From Limimaricola variabilis (GTDB lineage: Bacteria; Pseudomonadota; Alphaproteobacteria; Rhodobacterales; Rhodobacteraceae), in NCBI RefSeq assembly GCF_014195545.1, contig NZ_JACIBX010000001.1, positions 20,463 through 84,462 of the forward strand: a stretch of DNA of 64,000 bases, written 5' to 3'. The position numbers and the translations under genes were made by a program. The notes beneath the pieces were generated by a model. That model did not search any database. It was given only the letters and a program-made list of their open reading frames with translations, and was not told the origin of the DNA. Below, one piece after another: positions 42,041 to 50,766 of the stretch. Positions within the stretch are counted from its first letter, which is position 1. The number at the start of each line of letters is the position of its first letter.

Positions 42041-43165
42041 TCAGTCGAACTCGATCACCTGCCGGATGGCGGTGCCGTCGGCGAGCTGGTCCATGGCGAG
42101 GTTGACCTGATCGAGACGCAGCCGATGCGTCAGCATCCGCTCGACCGGCAGCTTGCCCGCCGCGTGCAGCGACAGCATCCGCGGCAGGTCGCGCTGCGGC
42201 ACGCAGGAGCCGATATAGCTGCCCTTGAGCTGGCGCTCCTCCGCCACCAGCTTGAGCGGGCTGAGCGCCATGCGCTCGCTGGGATGCGGCAGCCCGGCGG
42301 TGACGGTGGTGCCGCCGCGCGCGGTCACATCGAAGGCGGTCTCGAGCGCGCGGGCCGAGCCCGCCATTTCCAGCGCCACGTCGACGCCGCCCGCCGTCAG
42401 CTCGCGCACAGCCTCGACGGTGTCGGCATCGGCCCTGACGCAATCGGTGGCGCCCATGGCGCGCGCGGCGTCGAGCTTGCTCTCGAACGGGTCGATCGCG
42501 ACGATCCGGCCCGCCCCGGCCGCCGCAGCGCCCAGGATCGCCGAGAGGCCGACACCACCGAGGCCCACCACCGCCACCGTGCTGCCCGGCGCCACCCGCG
42601 CGGTGTTGAAGGCCGCGCCCGCGCCGGTGAGCATGGCGCAGGAGAACAGCGCCGAGAGATGCGGCGCGATCTCGTGCTCGACCTTGATCAGCGACGGCCG
42701 GGCCAGCACCGCATGGGTCGCGAAGGCCGAGACGCCGACATGGTGGTGCACCGGGGTGCCATCCATCGACAGCCGCCGCTGGCCGGTCATCAGCGCACCG
42801 ACCCCGTGATGCTCGGCCGCCGTCACGCAAAGCGCCGGGCGCCCCTCGGCGCAGGGCCGGCAGCGGCCGCAGCCGGGGGCGAAGATGCACAGCACGTGAT
42901 CGCCCGGCGCCAGATCCTCGACGCCCGGCCCGGCCTCCTCGACGAAACCCGACGCCTCGTGACCCAGAACCATGGGCAGGGGCCGGGGGCGGGTGCCGTT
43001 GATCACTGACAGGTCGGAATGGCAGATCCCGGCAGCGGCCATGCGGATCAGCACCTCGCCCGGCCCCGGCGGGGCGAGATCCAGCTCGCGGACCGTCAGT
43101 GCCTGATTGGCCTCGAACCCGCTTTCGATGCCGCCTTCGGTCAATACCGCGCCGGTGATCTTCAT
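42041..43165 (-). CDS. zinc-dependent alcohol dehydrogenase (class III-like MDR family)
   Basis: A 374-residue MDR dehydrogenase with catalytic zinc ligands Cys48-His49 and His69-Glu70 (GHE), and structural cysteines C99, C102, C105 and C113 in GCGRCRPCAEG. The Rossmann motif VAVVGLGGVGLSAILGAAAA begins near residue 194. Length and layout resemble glutathione-dependent formaldehyde/aryl-alcohol dehydrogenases. GGGGAGGA precedes the ATG. It opens the operon, about 105 bp before the acyl-CoA dehydrogenase gene, so it may oxidise an alcohol to the aldehyde that feeds the pathway; the aldehyde dehydrogenase at 51830 could act next. Confidence 0.87.
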   Translation of the reverse strand: MKITGAVLTEGGIESGFEANQALTVRELDLAPPGPGEVLIRMAAAGICHSDLSVINGTRPRPLPMVLGHEASGFVEEAGPGVEDLAPGDHVLCIFAPGCGRCRPCAEGRPALCVTAAEHHGVGALMTGQRRLSMDGTPVHHHVGVSAFATHAVLARPSLIKVEHEIAPHLSALFSCAMLTGAGAAFNTARVAPGSTVAVVGLGGVGLSAILGAAAAGAGRIVAIDPFESKLDAARAMGATDCVRADADTVEAVRELTAGGVDVALEMAGSARALETAFDVTARGGTTVTAGLPHPSERMALSPLKLVAEERQLKGSYIGSCVPQRDLPRMLSLHAAGKLPVERMLTHRLRLDQVNLAMDQLADGTAIRQVIEFD

Positions 43166-43475
43166 GGCCCGCGTCCTCCCCTTCGCATACTGCCCCCATG
43201 CTAGCCGAGCCGCGCGGGATCGAAAGCCGCATGACCGAGCAATAGGCTGAGCCTATGCCCGAAATCGTACCTTGATATGGGGCGGGGGGCGGCAACCCCC
43301 GTAATGTTCCGGAACAGCCGGTCCGGGGAGTGGGCCGACGGCACGCCAGCGCATCGATCGCCGGAGCGTGCAGCGAGGGGAGGACGGGCCGTGCCGGGAG
43401 GGCACGCGCTCGCGGAACGGGCGGCGCCGGGGAGGCGCCCAGCCCGGTTCCGGCAACAACTGGAGGACCAAGCCG
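43166..43475. other. divergent intergenic region between dehydrogenase and transporter operons
   Basis: About 310 bp holding both promoters. Apart from the 12-bp palindrome at 43305-43316 I see GC-rich inverted repeats in the leader of the binding-protein gene (GTGCC-GGGAG-GGCAC near 43390 and GGCGCC-GGGGA-GGCGCC near 43420) and no gene. The regulator is not encoded next to it. Confidence 0.5.
43305..43316. promoter_or_regulatory. perfect 12-bp palindrome TGTTCCGGAACA
   Basis: A perfect inverted repeat with central CG lies about midway between the divergent starts at 43165 and 43476. Its position and symmetry suit an operator for a dimeric regulator (LacI or IclR style). No candidate regulator gene is adjacent; the LysR gene at 50767 normally uses a different site type. 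Confidence 0.5.
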
Positions 43476-44765
43476 ATGAAGACATTGTTCGTGACGACCG
43501 CGCTTTGCGCCGCGCTGCCGATGGCGGCGCTGGCCGCCGAAAAGCCCGAGACGCTGAAGATCGGGATGACCACCTTCCTGACCGGCCCGGCCTCGGTGTT
43601 CGGGGTGCCGGCGCAGGAGGCCGCGAAGATCATCGTCGAGAACATCAACGCCGAGGGCGGCATCAACGGCGTGCCGCTCGAGGTCAGCTTTATCGACGAG
43701 GGCGCCGGCGCCGAGGCGCTGACCTCGGAATACCGCCGGCTGGTGGAGAGCGAGGGCGTCGAGGTGATGTTCGCTTCGATCTCCTCGGGCAACTGCCAGA
43801 CGCTGGCGCCGCTGGCCGAGGACCTGCAGGTGCCGAACTTCATGTGGGACTGCGGCACCCAGAAGATCTTCGAGGAGCAGGATTACGAATACGTCTTCCG
43901 CACCCAGGCCAACGCCACGCCCGAGATGCTGGCCGCCGTGATCTACCTTCTGAAGACCAAGCCCGACTTCAAGACCATCGCCGTGGTCAACCAGGACTAC
44001 GCCTGGGGCCGCGACAGCTGGAACATCTTCTCGACCGCGCTCAAGGCGATGAAGCCCGATGTCGAGGTGGTGGGCGAGTTCTTCCCGAAGTTCGGCGCGC
44101 CCGATTTCTCGACCGAGATCTCGCGGCTGCAGGCGCTGCGCCCGGACGTGATCCTGAGCACCTCCTGGGGCGGCGATCTCGACACCTTCGTGCAGCAGGC
44201 TTCGCAGCGCGGGCTGACCAACAGTTCGACCTTCGTGCTGCCGCTGGCTGAATCCTCCTTCGAGCGGCTGGGCGCGAGCCTGCCCGCGGGCCATATCGTG
44301 GGCGCGCGCGGCGACCATTACTTCCTGCATCCCGAGCGCCGCGAGGACGCCGACTTCAAGGCCTTCATGGAGGAGTATGAATCCCGCACCGGCCAGGTCT
44401 CGGTCTATCCGGTCTTCCACACCAGCCAAGCCTTCGCGGCGCTGCAGGCCGCCTACAGCAAGGCGATCGAGGAGAACGGCGTCGACTGGCCCAGCGAGGA
44501 GCAGCTGCTCGCCGCGATGGAGGGGCTCGAGTTCCAGGGTCTCGGCCGTCCGGTGAAGATCCGCGAGGATCACCAGGGCGTCGAGGACCAGATGATGGGG
44601 ACCACCGTGCAGAATGGCGACTACCCCTTCGCCACGATGAAAAACATCATGATCTTCGACGGCGACGACATCACCACCCCGGTGGGCGAGGAGTCGATCG
44701 AATGGGTCAGCGGGCTCGATGCGAGCTTCATCGACACGGTCGCTGTCGACAGCTTCGAGAACTGA
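43476..44765 (+). CDS. branched-chain amino acid-type ABC substrate-binding protein (system 1)
   Basis: A 429-residue LivJ-type binding protein starting at 43476 after GGAGGA, with a signal peptide (MKTLFVTTALCAALPMAALA). MTTFLTGPASVFGVPAQEAA and INAEGGINGVPLEVSFIDEG are the usual first-lobe signatures. Proteins of this family bind amino acids but very often carboxylates, aromatic acids or amides. The surrounding CoA-pathway genes favour an organic acid here. A stem-loop and the full LivHMGF set follow. Confidence 0.9.
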   Translation: MKTLFVTTALCAALPMAALAAEKPETLKIGMTTFLTGPASVFGVPAQEAAKIIVENINAEGGINGVPLEVSFIDEGAGAEALTSEYRRLVESEGVEVMFASISSGNCQTLAPLAEDLQVPNFMWDCGTQKIFEEQDYEYVFRTQANATPEMLAAVIYLLKTKPDFKTIAVVNQDYAWGRDSWNIFSTALKAMKPDVEVVGEFFPKFGAPDFSTEISRLQALRPDVILSTSWGGDLDTFVQQASQRGLTNSSTFVLPLAESSFERLGASLPAGHIVGARGDHYFLHPERREDADFKAFMEEYESRTGQVSVYPVFHTSQAFAALQAAYSKAIEENGVDWPSEEQLLAAMEGLEFQGLGRPVKIREDHQGVEDQMMGTTVQNGDYPFATMKNIMIFDGDDITTPVGEESIEWVSGLDASFIDTVAVDSFEN

Positions 44766-44772
44766 GCCTGCC

Positions 44773-44795
44773 GCGGCGGGCCATGCGCCCGCCGC
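44773..44795 (+). terminator. intercistronic stem-loop after Liv-type binding protein 1
   Basis: GCGGCGGGC, loop CATGC and GCCCGCCGC form a perfect 9-bp stem 7 nt after the stop. The permease gene starts 30 nt later. It is a probable stability element. Confidence 0.55.
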
Positions 44796-44825
44796 ATTCC
44801 TTCGCCAGCCATAGCGGGAGCCGCC

Positions 44826-45731
44826 ATGAACCTGACGATCTTTCTCCTCGCCCTGTTCGACGGGATCGCCTACGCGGCGCTCGTCTTCATCGTGGCGCTG
44901 GGCCTCACGCTGATCTTCGGCGTGATGCGCATTCTCAACGTCGCCCATGGTTCGCTTTACGCGATCGGCGCCTATGCCACCGTGGCGCTCACCGGCTTCT
45001 TCCTGTCGCTGGGCCTCGCGCCCGCGCTGTCCTTTCCGCTGATGCTGGTTGCGGCGATCCTCGTCGGCATCCTCCTCGGCGGCCCGATCGAATGGCTGCT
45101 GCTGCGCCGGATCTATGACAAGCCCGAGGTGCTGCAGCTCCTGGTCACCTTCGCGGTGTTCATGATCCTCGAAGACGTGCAGCGCCTGGTCTGGGGCACG
45201 CAGCCCTATTTCGAGGCGCGGGCCCTGCAGGCGCTGGGCAACGTCACCGTCTTCGGCGTCACCTATACCGTCTATCAGCTGATCCTGCTGCCGGCGGTGG
45301 CGCTGGTGCTGCTGCTCGGCCTGCGCTTCTTCCTGCGGCGCACCATCCTCGGCAAGCTGATCACCGCGACCACCGAGGACCGCGAGGCGGCGCAGTCGAT
45401 CGGCATCGACGCCGACAAGGTGTTCCTGCTCACCTTCATCGTCGGCGCGGCGCTGGGGGGCTTGGGCGGCGCGCTGGCCTCGCCGACCACGTCGATCCTG
45501 CCGGGCATGGGCGCCGACATGATCGTGCTGTCCTTCGCGGTCGTCGCCACCGCCGGCCTGGGCCAGATCGAGGGCGCGGCGCTGACCGCGCTGATGATCG
45601 GGCTGGGACGGTCCTTCGCCGTCTATGTCTGGCCCGAGGTGGCGGTGCTGGTGCCGTATCTCATCATGGTTCTGGTGCTGCTGGTTCGCCCCGAGGGGCT
45701 GTTCGGCAGCCCAGCCGCCCGCAAGATCTGA
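44826..45731 (+). CDS. livH: Liv-type ABC permease LivH (system 1)
   Basis: A 301-residue permease with the LivH pattern: GIAYAALVFIVALGLTLIFG (20 residues) in the first spans, MRILNVAHGSLYAIGAYATV and the ATTEDREAAQSIGIDADKVF cytoplasmic loop near 180. About eight membrane spans are visible. The start follows AGCGGGAG. Its partner LivM is encoded 10 nt after the stop. Confidence 0.92.
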   Translation: MNLTIFLLALFDGIAYAALVFIVALGLTLIFGVMRILNVAHGSLYAIGAYATVALTGFFLSLGLAPALSFPLMLVAAILVGILLGGPIEWLLLRRIYDKPEVLQLLVTFAVFMILEDVQRLVWGTQPYFEARALQALGNVTVFGVTYTVYQLILLPAVALVLLLGLRFFLRRTILGKLITATTEDREAAQSIGIDADKVFLLTFIVGAALGGLGGALASPTTSILPGMGADMIVLSFAVVATAGLGQIEGAALTALMIGLGRSFAVYVWPEVAVLVPYLIMVLVLLVRPEGLFGSPAARKI

Positions 45732-45741
45732 GGAGGCCGCG

Positions 45742-46758
45742 ATGTCGATCCATTCCGATGCCGGGGCGATGTCCCGAAGCCCCGCCGAGAAGGAGACGCG
45801 CATGACCGCCGGGACATGGCTGGCGATCGCCGGGCTGGTGCTGCTCGCCGCGGTTCCGATCTTCGCGCCGAGCCTGCAGCTGCTGGTCAACCTCGCGCTG
45901 GCCAAGGGGCTCGCCGTGCTCGGCGTGACGGTGCTGCTGCGCGCGGGGCAGGTCTCCTTCGGCCACGCGCTCTACTTTGCCGTCGCCGCCTATGCCGGGG
46001 CCTTTCTGCTGGCCGCGTGGCCGGGCGCCGACCTTCTCGTGGTGCTGCTCGCCGGCGCGCTGGGCGCCGCCGTCTCCGGCCTGCTGGTCGGGCTCTTCGT
46101 GGTCCGCTACCGCGGCATCTTCTTCGGGATGCTCAACCTCGCCTTCTCGATGATCTTCTGGTCGATCCTCGAGAAGTTCTACCACGTCACCGGCGGCGCC
46201 GACGGCATCCGCCTGCCGCGCCCCTCCGTGCTGGGCATGGAGATGGGGCGGCATGATTTCGAATTGGTGCTGTTCTGGCTGACGCTGGCCCTGGTCGGCG
46301 GGCTGGGTTGGTTCACGCTGCGCTGGCTCGCCTCGCCGGTGGGGCAGCTGTTCCGCACCGTGAAGACCAACGAGACCCGGCTTGAATACCTGGGCGTCTC
46401 GCCGCGCCGGGCGCTGCTCTCGGGCTACCTGCTCTCGGCGGTGCTCTGCGGGGTGGGCGGCGCGATCATGGGCGTGGCGCAGGGCGTGGTGACGCCGGAA
46501 TACGCCTGGTGGATCCGCTCGGGCGAAATGGTGTTCATCGCCGTTCTCGGCGGCGCGGGCTCGGTGCCGGGCGCGTTCATCGGCGCGCTGATCTACGAAT
46601 TCGTGCGGGTCTTCGCCTCGGCCTTCGCCGGCGATGTCTGGCAGATGCTGCTGGGTGGGTTCCTGCTGGTCATCATCCTGTTCGCGCCGGGCGGCGTGGT
46701 GGGGCTGTTCGAACGCGTCACCCGCCGCGGGGCCGCCAAAGGGGAGGAGGCCGCATGA
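45742..46758 (+). CDS. livM: Liv-type ABC permease LivM (system 1)
   Basis: The chosen ATG at 45742 has GAGGAGG upstream and gives a 338-residue protein; a later Met near residue 21 is an alternative. The family signature GQVSFGHALYFAVAAYAGAF lies near residue 72. VKTNETRLEYLGVSPRRALL is the cytoplasmic coupling loop. It forms the channel with LivH, and its stop overlaps the LivG start (ATGA). Confidence 0.9.
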   Translation: MSIHSDAGAMSRSPAEKETRMTAGTWLAIAGLVLLAAVPIFAPSLQLLVNLALAKGLAVLGVTVLLRAGQVSFGHALYFAVAAYAGAFLLAAWPGADLLVVLLAGALGAAVSGLLVGLFVVRYRGIFFGMLNLAFSMIFWSILEKFYHVTGGADGIRLPRPSVLGMEMGRHDFELVLFWLTLALVGGLGWFTLRWLASPVGQLFRTVKTNETRLEYLGVSPRRALLSGYLLSAVLCGVGGAIMGVAQGVVTPEYAWWIRSGEMVFIAVLGGAGSVPGAFIGALIYEFVRVFASAFAGDVWQMLLGGFLLVIILFAPGGVVGLFERVTRRGAAKGEEAA

Positions 46759-47504
46759 GCGCGCCGCTGCTGGAAACCCGCAACCTGATGATCCGCTTCG
46801 GCGGCGTCATCGCCGCCAACGACGTCTCGCTCAAAATCGAGGCCGGGCGCAACCTCGCCATCATCGGCCCCAACGGGGCGGGCAAGACCACCTTCCTCAA
46901 CATCTGCACCGGCTGGATCAAGCCCAAGAGCGGGCAGGTGCTGTTCGAGGGCGAGGACATCACCCCGCTGCCGCCGCGCAAGATCGTGCGCCGCGGCGTC
47001 GCCCGGGCCTTCCAGATCCCGCAGCTGTTCACCGAGCACACCGCGCTCGAGAACCTGCTGATCTCGGCCGCCGCCCGCGAGGGGATGCGCCACCCGCTGC
47101 GCGACCTGTCGCGGGTGCCCGAGCGCGAGGAGATGATGCACTTGCTCGAGATGGTGAACTGCGCCGACGTCGCGCATCGCACCGTCGACGAGCTGTCCGA
47201 GGGCCAGCGCAAGCTGATCGACATCGCGGTGGCGCTGGCGCTCAGGCCGCGGCTGCTGCTGATGGACGAGCCGACCTCGGGCGTGGCCTCGTCGCAGAAG
47301 CACAAGATCATGGAGATCCTGATCCGGGCGCTGGCCGAGGCGCGCGTCACTTCGGTCTTCGTCGAGCACGACATGGGCATCGTCGGCGACTATGCCGACG
47401 AGGTGGCGGTCTGGAACGCCGGCAACGTGCAGCTGCGCGGCACGCCGACGGAAATACTGGAGCATCCGGACGTGATCCGGGACGTGATCGGGGAGGTGGC
47501 GTGA
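46755..47504 (+). CDS. livG: Liv-type ABC ATPase LivG (system 1)
   Basis: A 249-residue ATPase with Walker A at 38-46 (GPNGAGKTT), FQIPQLFTEHTALENLL downstream of the Q-loop, signature LSEGQRKLIDIAVAL and Walker B LLLMDEPTSGV. GVASSQKHKI follows where most LivG proteins have GL/MxxxE. The start overlaps the LivM stop and the end overlaps LivF. Confidence 0.92.
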   Translation: MSAPLLETRNLMIRFGGVIAANDVSLKIEAGRNLAIIGPNGAGKTTFLNICTGWIKPKSGQVLFEGEDITPLPPRKIVRRGVARAFQIPQLFTEHTALENLLISAAAREGMRHPLRDLSRVPEREEMMHLLEMVNCADVAHRTVDELSEGQRKLIDIAVALALRPRLLLMDEPTSGVASSQKHKIMEILIRALAEARVTSVFVEHDMGIVGDYADEVAVWNAGNVQLRGTPTEILEHPDVIRDVIGEVA

Positions 47505-48184
47505 TGCTGGAACTTCGGGACGTGAACGCCTCGATCGGGATCATCCCCATCTTGCGAAACCTCGACTTCTTCATCGGCGCCGGCGAGACCGTGGCGCTGA
47601 TCGGGCGCAATGGCGCGGGCAAGACGACGCTGCTGCGCACCATCATGGGTTTCACCAAGATCACCGGCGAGATCCGCTTCGACGGCCGCCCGATCGGGGC
47701 GATGCCGCCGCCGGCGCGGCCCGGCCTCGGCATCGGCTACGCCCCCGAGGACCGGCGGCTGTTCTCGGCCTTCACGGTCGAGGAGAACATCCTGCTGCCG
47801 GCCCAGGCGGCGCGGCTCTCGGCCGAGGAGACCAAGCGAAGGCTGGATCGCGCCTACAGGATCCTGCCTGAGCTGCGCGAGATGGCGGGGCGTCCCGCCG
47901 GCAACGTCTCGGGCGGGCAGGGCAAGATGGTGGCGCTGGCCCGCGCGCTGATGCTGGGCACCAAGCTGGTCATGCTCGACGAGCCGTTCCAGGGCCTCGC
48001 CCCGGCGCTGGCGCAACGCTACGCCGAGGCGCTCCGGGCGCTGCGCGACGCCGACCGCTCGGTGACTCTGATCATCACGGAATCGAACCCGGCGCTGCTG
48101 CGCGGCTTCGCCGACCGCACGCTCGTGATCGAGCGCGGCGAGGTGGCCGAGGGCGCGCTGGAGCCCGAGACGACCCCGGCGTGA
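47504..48184 (+). CDS. livF: Liv-type ABC ATPase LivF (system 1)
   Basis: A 226-residue ATPase with Walker A at 34-42 (GRNGAGKTT), YAPEDRRLFSAFTVEENILL and Walker B LVMLDEPFQGL. The signature reads NVSGGQGKMVALARAL, slightly unlike the common LSGGEQQM of LivF. The ATG shares one base with the LivG stop. It partners LivG and completes the transporter. Confidence 0.9.
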   Translation: MLELRDVNASIGIIPILRNLDFFIGAGETVALIGRNGAGKTTLLRTIMGFTKITGEIRFDGRPIGAMPPPARPGLGIGYAPEDRRLFSAFTVEENILLPAQAARLSAEETKRRLDRAYRILPELREMAGRPAGNVSGGQGKMVALARALMLGTKLVMLDEPFQGLAPALAQRYAEALRALRDADRSVTLIITESNPALLRGFADRTLVIERGEVAEGALEPETTPA

Positions 48185-48214
48185 CGGGGTCGAAGAGCAA
48201 CAGGGAGGATGGGA

Positions 48215-48964
48215 ATGAGACTTGAGGGCAAGACGGCGCTGGTGACGGGCGCCGCATCGGGCTTCGGCCGGGGCATCGCCGAGGCCTATATCCGCGAGGG
48301 CGCGCGGGTCGCCATCGTCGATTTGAACGAAGAGGGGGCGCGGCGCGTGGCGGAGGAGCTTGGCGACAACGCCATCGCCCTGCGCTGCGACGTCAGCCGC
48401 GCCGAGGATGTCGAGGCGGCGGTGGCCGCCACCATGGAGGCCTTCGGCAGGCTCGACATCGTCGTCAACAACGCCGGCTGGACCAACCCGAACCGGCCCC
48501 TGATGGAGACCGACGAGGCGACCTTCCGCAAGATCTACGACATCAATGTCGTTTCGATCTTTCACATGACCAAGACCTGCGTGCCGCTCTGGCGCGAGCA
48601 GGGCGGTGGGGTGATGCTCAACGTGGGCTCGACGGCGGGCATCCGGCCGCGTCCCGGCCTCACCTGGTACAACTCGTCCAAGGGCGCGGTGAACCTGATG
48701 ACCAAGTCGCTCGCGGTGGAGCTGGCGCCGGACCGGATCCGCGTCTGCGGCATCGCGCCGGTGATGGGGGTCACGGGGCTTCTGGAGCAGTTCATGGGCG
48801 TGCCCGACACGCCGGAAAACCGCGCGAAATTCATCGCCACCATCCCGCTGGGCCGGCTGTCGGAGCCCCGCGACATCGCCAATGCCGCGCTCTATCTCGG
48901 CTCGGACGAGGCCGAGTTCATCACCGGGGTGATCCTCGAGGTGGATGGCGGCCGCACCGTCTGA
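48215..48964 (+). CDS. short-chain dehydrogenase/reductase (SDR) linked to Liv system 1
   Basis: A 249-residue classical SDR. The cofactor motif is TGAASGFGRG (11-20), NNAG lies at 85-88, and the catalytic residues are Ser139, Tyr152 and Lys156 (YNSSK). Asp36 at the end of the second strand suggests NAD preference. The start at 48215 fits the GGGAGG spacing better than the ATG at 48209, which overlaps that site. It is probably the last gene of the operon, as a bidirectional terminator follows. It would oxidise a hydroxy group of the imported compound. Confidence 0.88.
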   Translation: MRLEGKTALVTGAASGFGRGIAEAYIREGARVAIVDLNEEGARRVAEELGDNAIALRCDVSRAEDVEAAVAATMEAFGRLDIVVNNAGWTNPNRPLMETDEATFRKIYDINVVSIFHMTKTCVPLWREQGGGVMLNVGSTAGIRPRPGLTWYNSSKGAVNLMTKSLAVELAPDRIRVCGIAPVMGVTGLLEQFMGVPDTPENRAKFIATIPLGRLSEPRDIANAALYLGSDEAEFITGVILEVDGGRTV

Positions 48965-48983
48965 GCCGACTGGACCTTCGGTA

Positions 48984-49018
48984 GACACGGGCCGCGGGAT
49001 GATCCCGCGGCCCGTGTC
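48984..49018. terminator. bidirectional terminator hairpin
   Basis: GACACGGGCCGCGGG and CCCGCGGCCCGTGTC form a perfect 15-bp stem with a 5-nt loop between convergent genes ending at 48964 and 49022. T-runs are lacking, but location and stem strength support termination both ways. Confidence 0.7.
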
Positions 49019-49021
49019 ATG

Positions 49022-50524
49022 TCAGGCGAGGATCGGCACGTCGCGGCGCCAGCGGGCGGGGCCGCTGAGGTGCACCGAGCGGCCCTGCGTGTCGACCGCG
49101 ACCGTCACCGGCATGTCCTCCACCTCGATCTCGTAGATCGCCTCCATGCCGAGATCCTCGAAGGCCACCGGCCGGGCCGACCGGATCGCCTTCGACACCA
49201 GATAGGCCGCGCCGCCCACCGCGATCAGGTAGGCCGCGCCGTGCTCGCGGATCGCCTCGATCGCTTGCGGGCCGCGCTCGGCCTTGCCGATCATCAGCTT
49301 GAGCCCGCTGGCGGCCAGAAGCTTCGGCGTGAACTTGTCCATCCGGGTCGAGGTGGTCGGTCCGGCCGGTCCGATCACCTCCGATCCCACCGCGTCCACC
49401 GGCCCGACATAGTAGATCGCGCGTCCCTTCAGATCGACCGGAAGATCCTCACCCCGGTCGATCATCTCGACCATCCGCCGATGCGCCGCGTCGCGCCCGG
49501 TATAGAGCCGCCCCGACAAAAGCAGGGTCTCGCCGGGCTCCAGCCCGTCCAGTGTCGCCTGATCGAGCGTGTCGAGATCGACCCGACGGCCGCCGGCCTC
49601 GCCCAGCCCCAGATCCGGCCAGAGCGACAGGTCGGGGGGCGTGAAGACCGGCGCCTCGCCCGACAGGGTGAAGTGCAGGTGCCGGGTGGCGGCGCAGTTC
49701 GGAATGAGCGCCACCGGCAGCGAGGCGGCATGGGTCGGGAAGCTCGCCACCTTGACGTCGAGCACGGTGGTCTGGCCGCCGAGGCCCTGCGCGCCGATGC
49801 CCAGCGCATTGATCCGCTCGTAAAGCTCCAGCCGCAGCTTCTCCTCGGCGGTCTCGGCCCCCCGCGCGCGCAGCTGCGCCATGTCGAGCGGCTCGTTCAG
49901 CACCTTCTTGGCCATCGCCATCGCCTTGTCGACGCTGCCGCCGACGCCCAGTCCGATGACCCCGGGCGGGCACCAGCCGGCGCCGAGCTTCGACACCGTC
50001 TCGACCACCCAGTCGGCGACCGAATCCGAGGGGTTCAGCACCGCGAACTTGGTCTTGTTCTCCGAGCCGCCGCCCTTGGCCGAAACGGTGACCGACACCG
50101 CGTCGCCGGCCACCAGCTCGGTCTGGATCATCGCCGGTGTGTTGTCGCGGGTGTTGCGGCGCGCGCCGAGCGGATCGGCCACGATCGAGGCGCGCAGCGG
50201 GTTGGCCTCGAAGGCGTAGGCGCGGCGCGCCGCCTCGTCGACCATCTCCTGCAGCGAGCGGGTCCAGTCGGTGCGCGCCTGCACGCCGACCTCGATGAAG
50301 ACGTTGACGCTGCCGGTGTCCTGACAGATCGGCCGCTTGCCGATCGCGGCCATGCGCGAATTGACGAGGATCTGCCGCATCGCATGGCGCGCGCTTTCGC
50401 TCTCCTCGCTCTCGTATGCGGCAGAGAGCGCGGTGATGAAGTCGGCCGGATGATAATGCGAGATGAACTGCAGCGCCTCGGCGATGCCGTCGACCAGATG
50501 CGCTTCGGTGACGACACGGCTCAT
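49022..50524 (-). CDS. class I fumarase-type hydratase (fumarase/mesaconase)
   Basis: A 500-residue iron-sulphur hydro-lyase of the class I fumarase family, with alpha and beta parts fused in one chain. Probable 4Fe-4S ligands are Cys67 (PICQDTG), Cys185 (GAGWCPPGVIGLGVGG) and Cys277 (IPNCAATRHLHF). The C-terminal part contains GPTTSTRMDKFTP. Class I enzymes hydrate fumarate and often mesaconate to citramalate, and the family also includes L-tartrate dehydratase. Given the CitE-type, CitF-type and CoA-transferase genes nearby, mesaconate is a good candidate. It is divergent from a LysR regulator. Confidence 0.9.
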   Translation of the reverse strand: MSRVVTEAHLVDGIAEALQFISHYHPADFITALSAAYESEESESARHAMRQILVNSRMAAIGKRPICQDTGSVNVFIEVGVQARTDWTRSLQEMVDEAARRAYAFEANPLRASIVADPLGARRNTRDNTPAMIQTELVAGDAVSVTVSAKGGGSENKTKFAVLNPSDSVADWVVETVSKLGAGWCPPGVIGLGVGGSVDKAMAMAKKVLNEPLDMAQLRARGAETAEEKLRLELYERINALGIGAQGLGGQTTVLDVKVASFPTHAASLPVALIPNCAATRHLHFTLSGEAPVFTPPDLSLWPDLGLGEAGGRRVDLDTLDQATLDGLEPGETLLLSGRLYTGRDAAHRRMVEMIDRGEDLPVDLKGRAIYYVGPVDAVGSEVIGPAGPTTSTRMDKFTPKLLAASGLKLMIGKAERGPQAIEAIREHGAAYLIAVGGAAYLVSKAIRSARPVAFEDLGMEAIYEIEVEDMPVTVAVDTQGRSVHLSGPARWRRDVPILA

Positions 50525-50766
50525 GCGGCGGTTCCTCGGACGGGGCGGAGCGTGCTCATGCGGGCCTCCTTGGCGGGTGGGGGCGCGACGGACGCGCCAT
50601 GATCTGGGCCGCTATATACCCCCGGCGCGGCCCCTCCGGCCATTCGATTCAGCGATGGCCCCCAGAGCGCCGGGCTATTCCCGCAACCGGTTTTCCATTT
50701 CTCTTCGCCCTGCGGCCTCTTCTCATCCGGCGGCCTTCTGTTCACACTGGCCTCGGGAGGACCGTC

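Noticed and set aside
41799-45905. Minus-strand open frame of about 1,370 codons across the acyl-CoA dehydrogenase to Liv region
   Set aside because: It crosses both orientations of real genes and encodes low-complexity Arg/Gly/His-rich sequence with no domain.
48209-48214. Earlier ATG for the SDR gene
   Set aside because: It overlaps the GGGAGG ribosome site; the ATG at 48215 has proper spacing.
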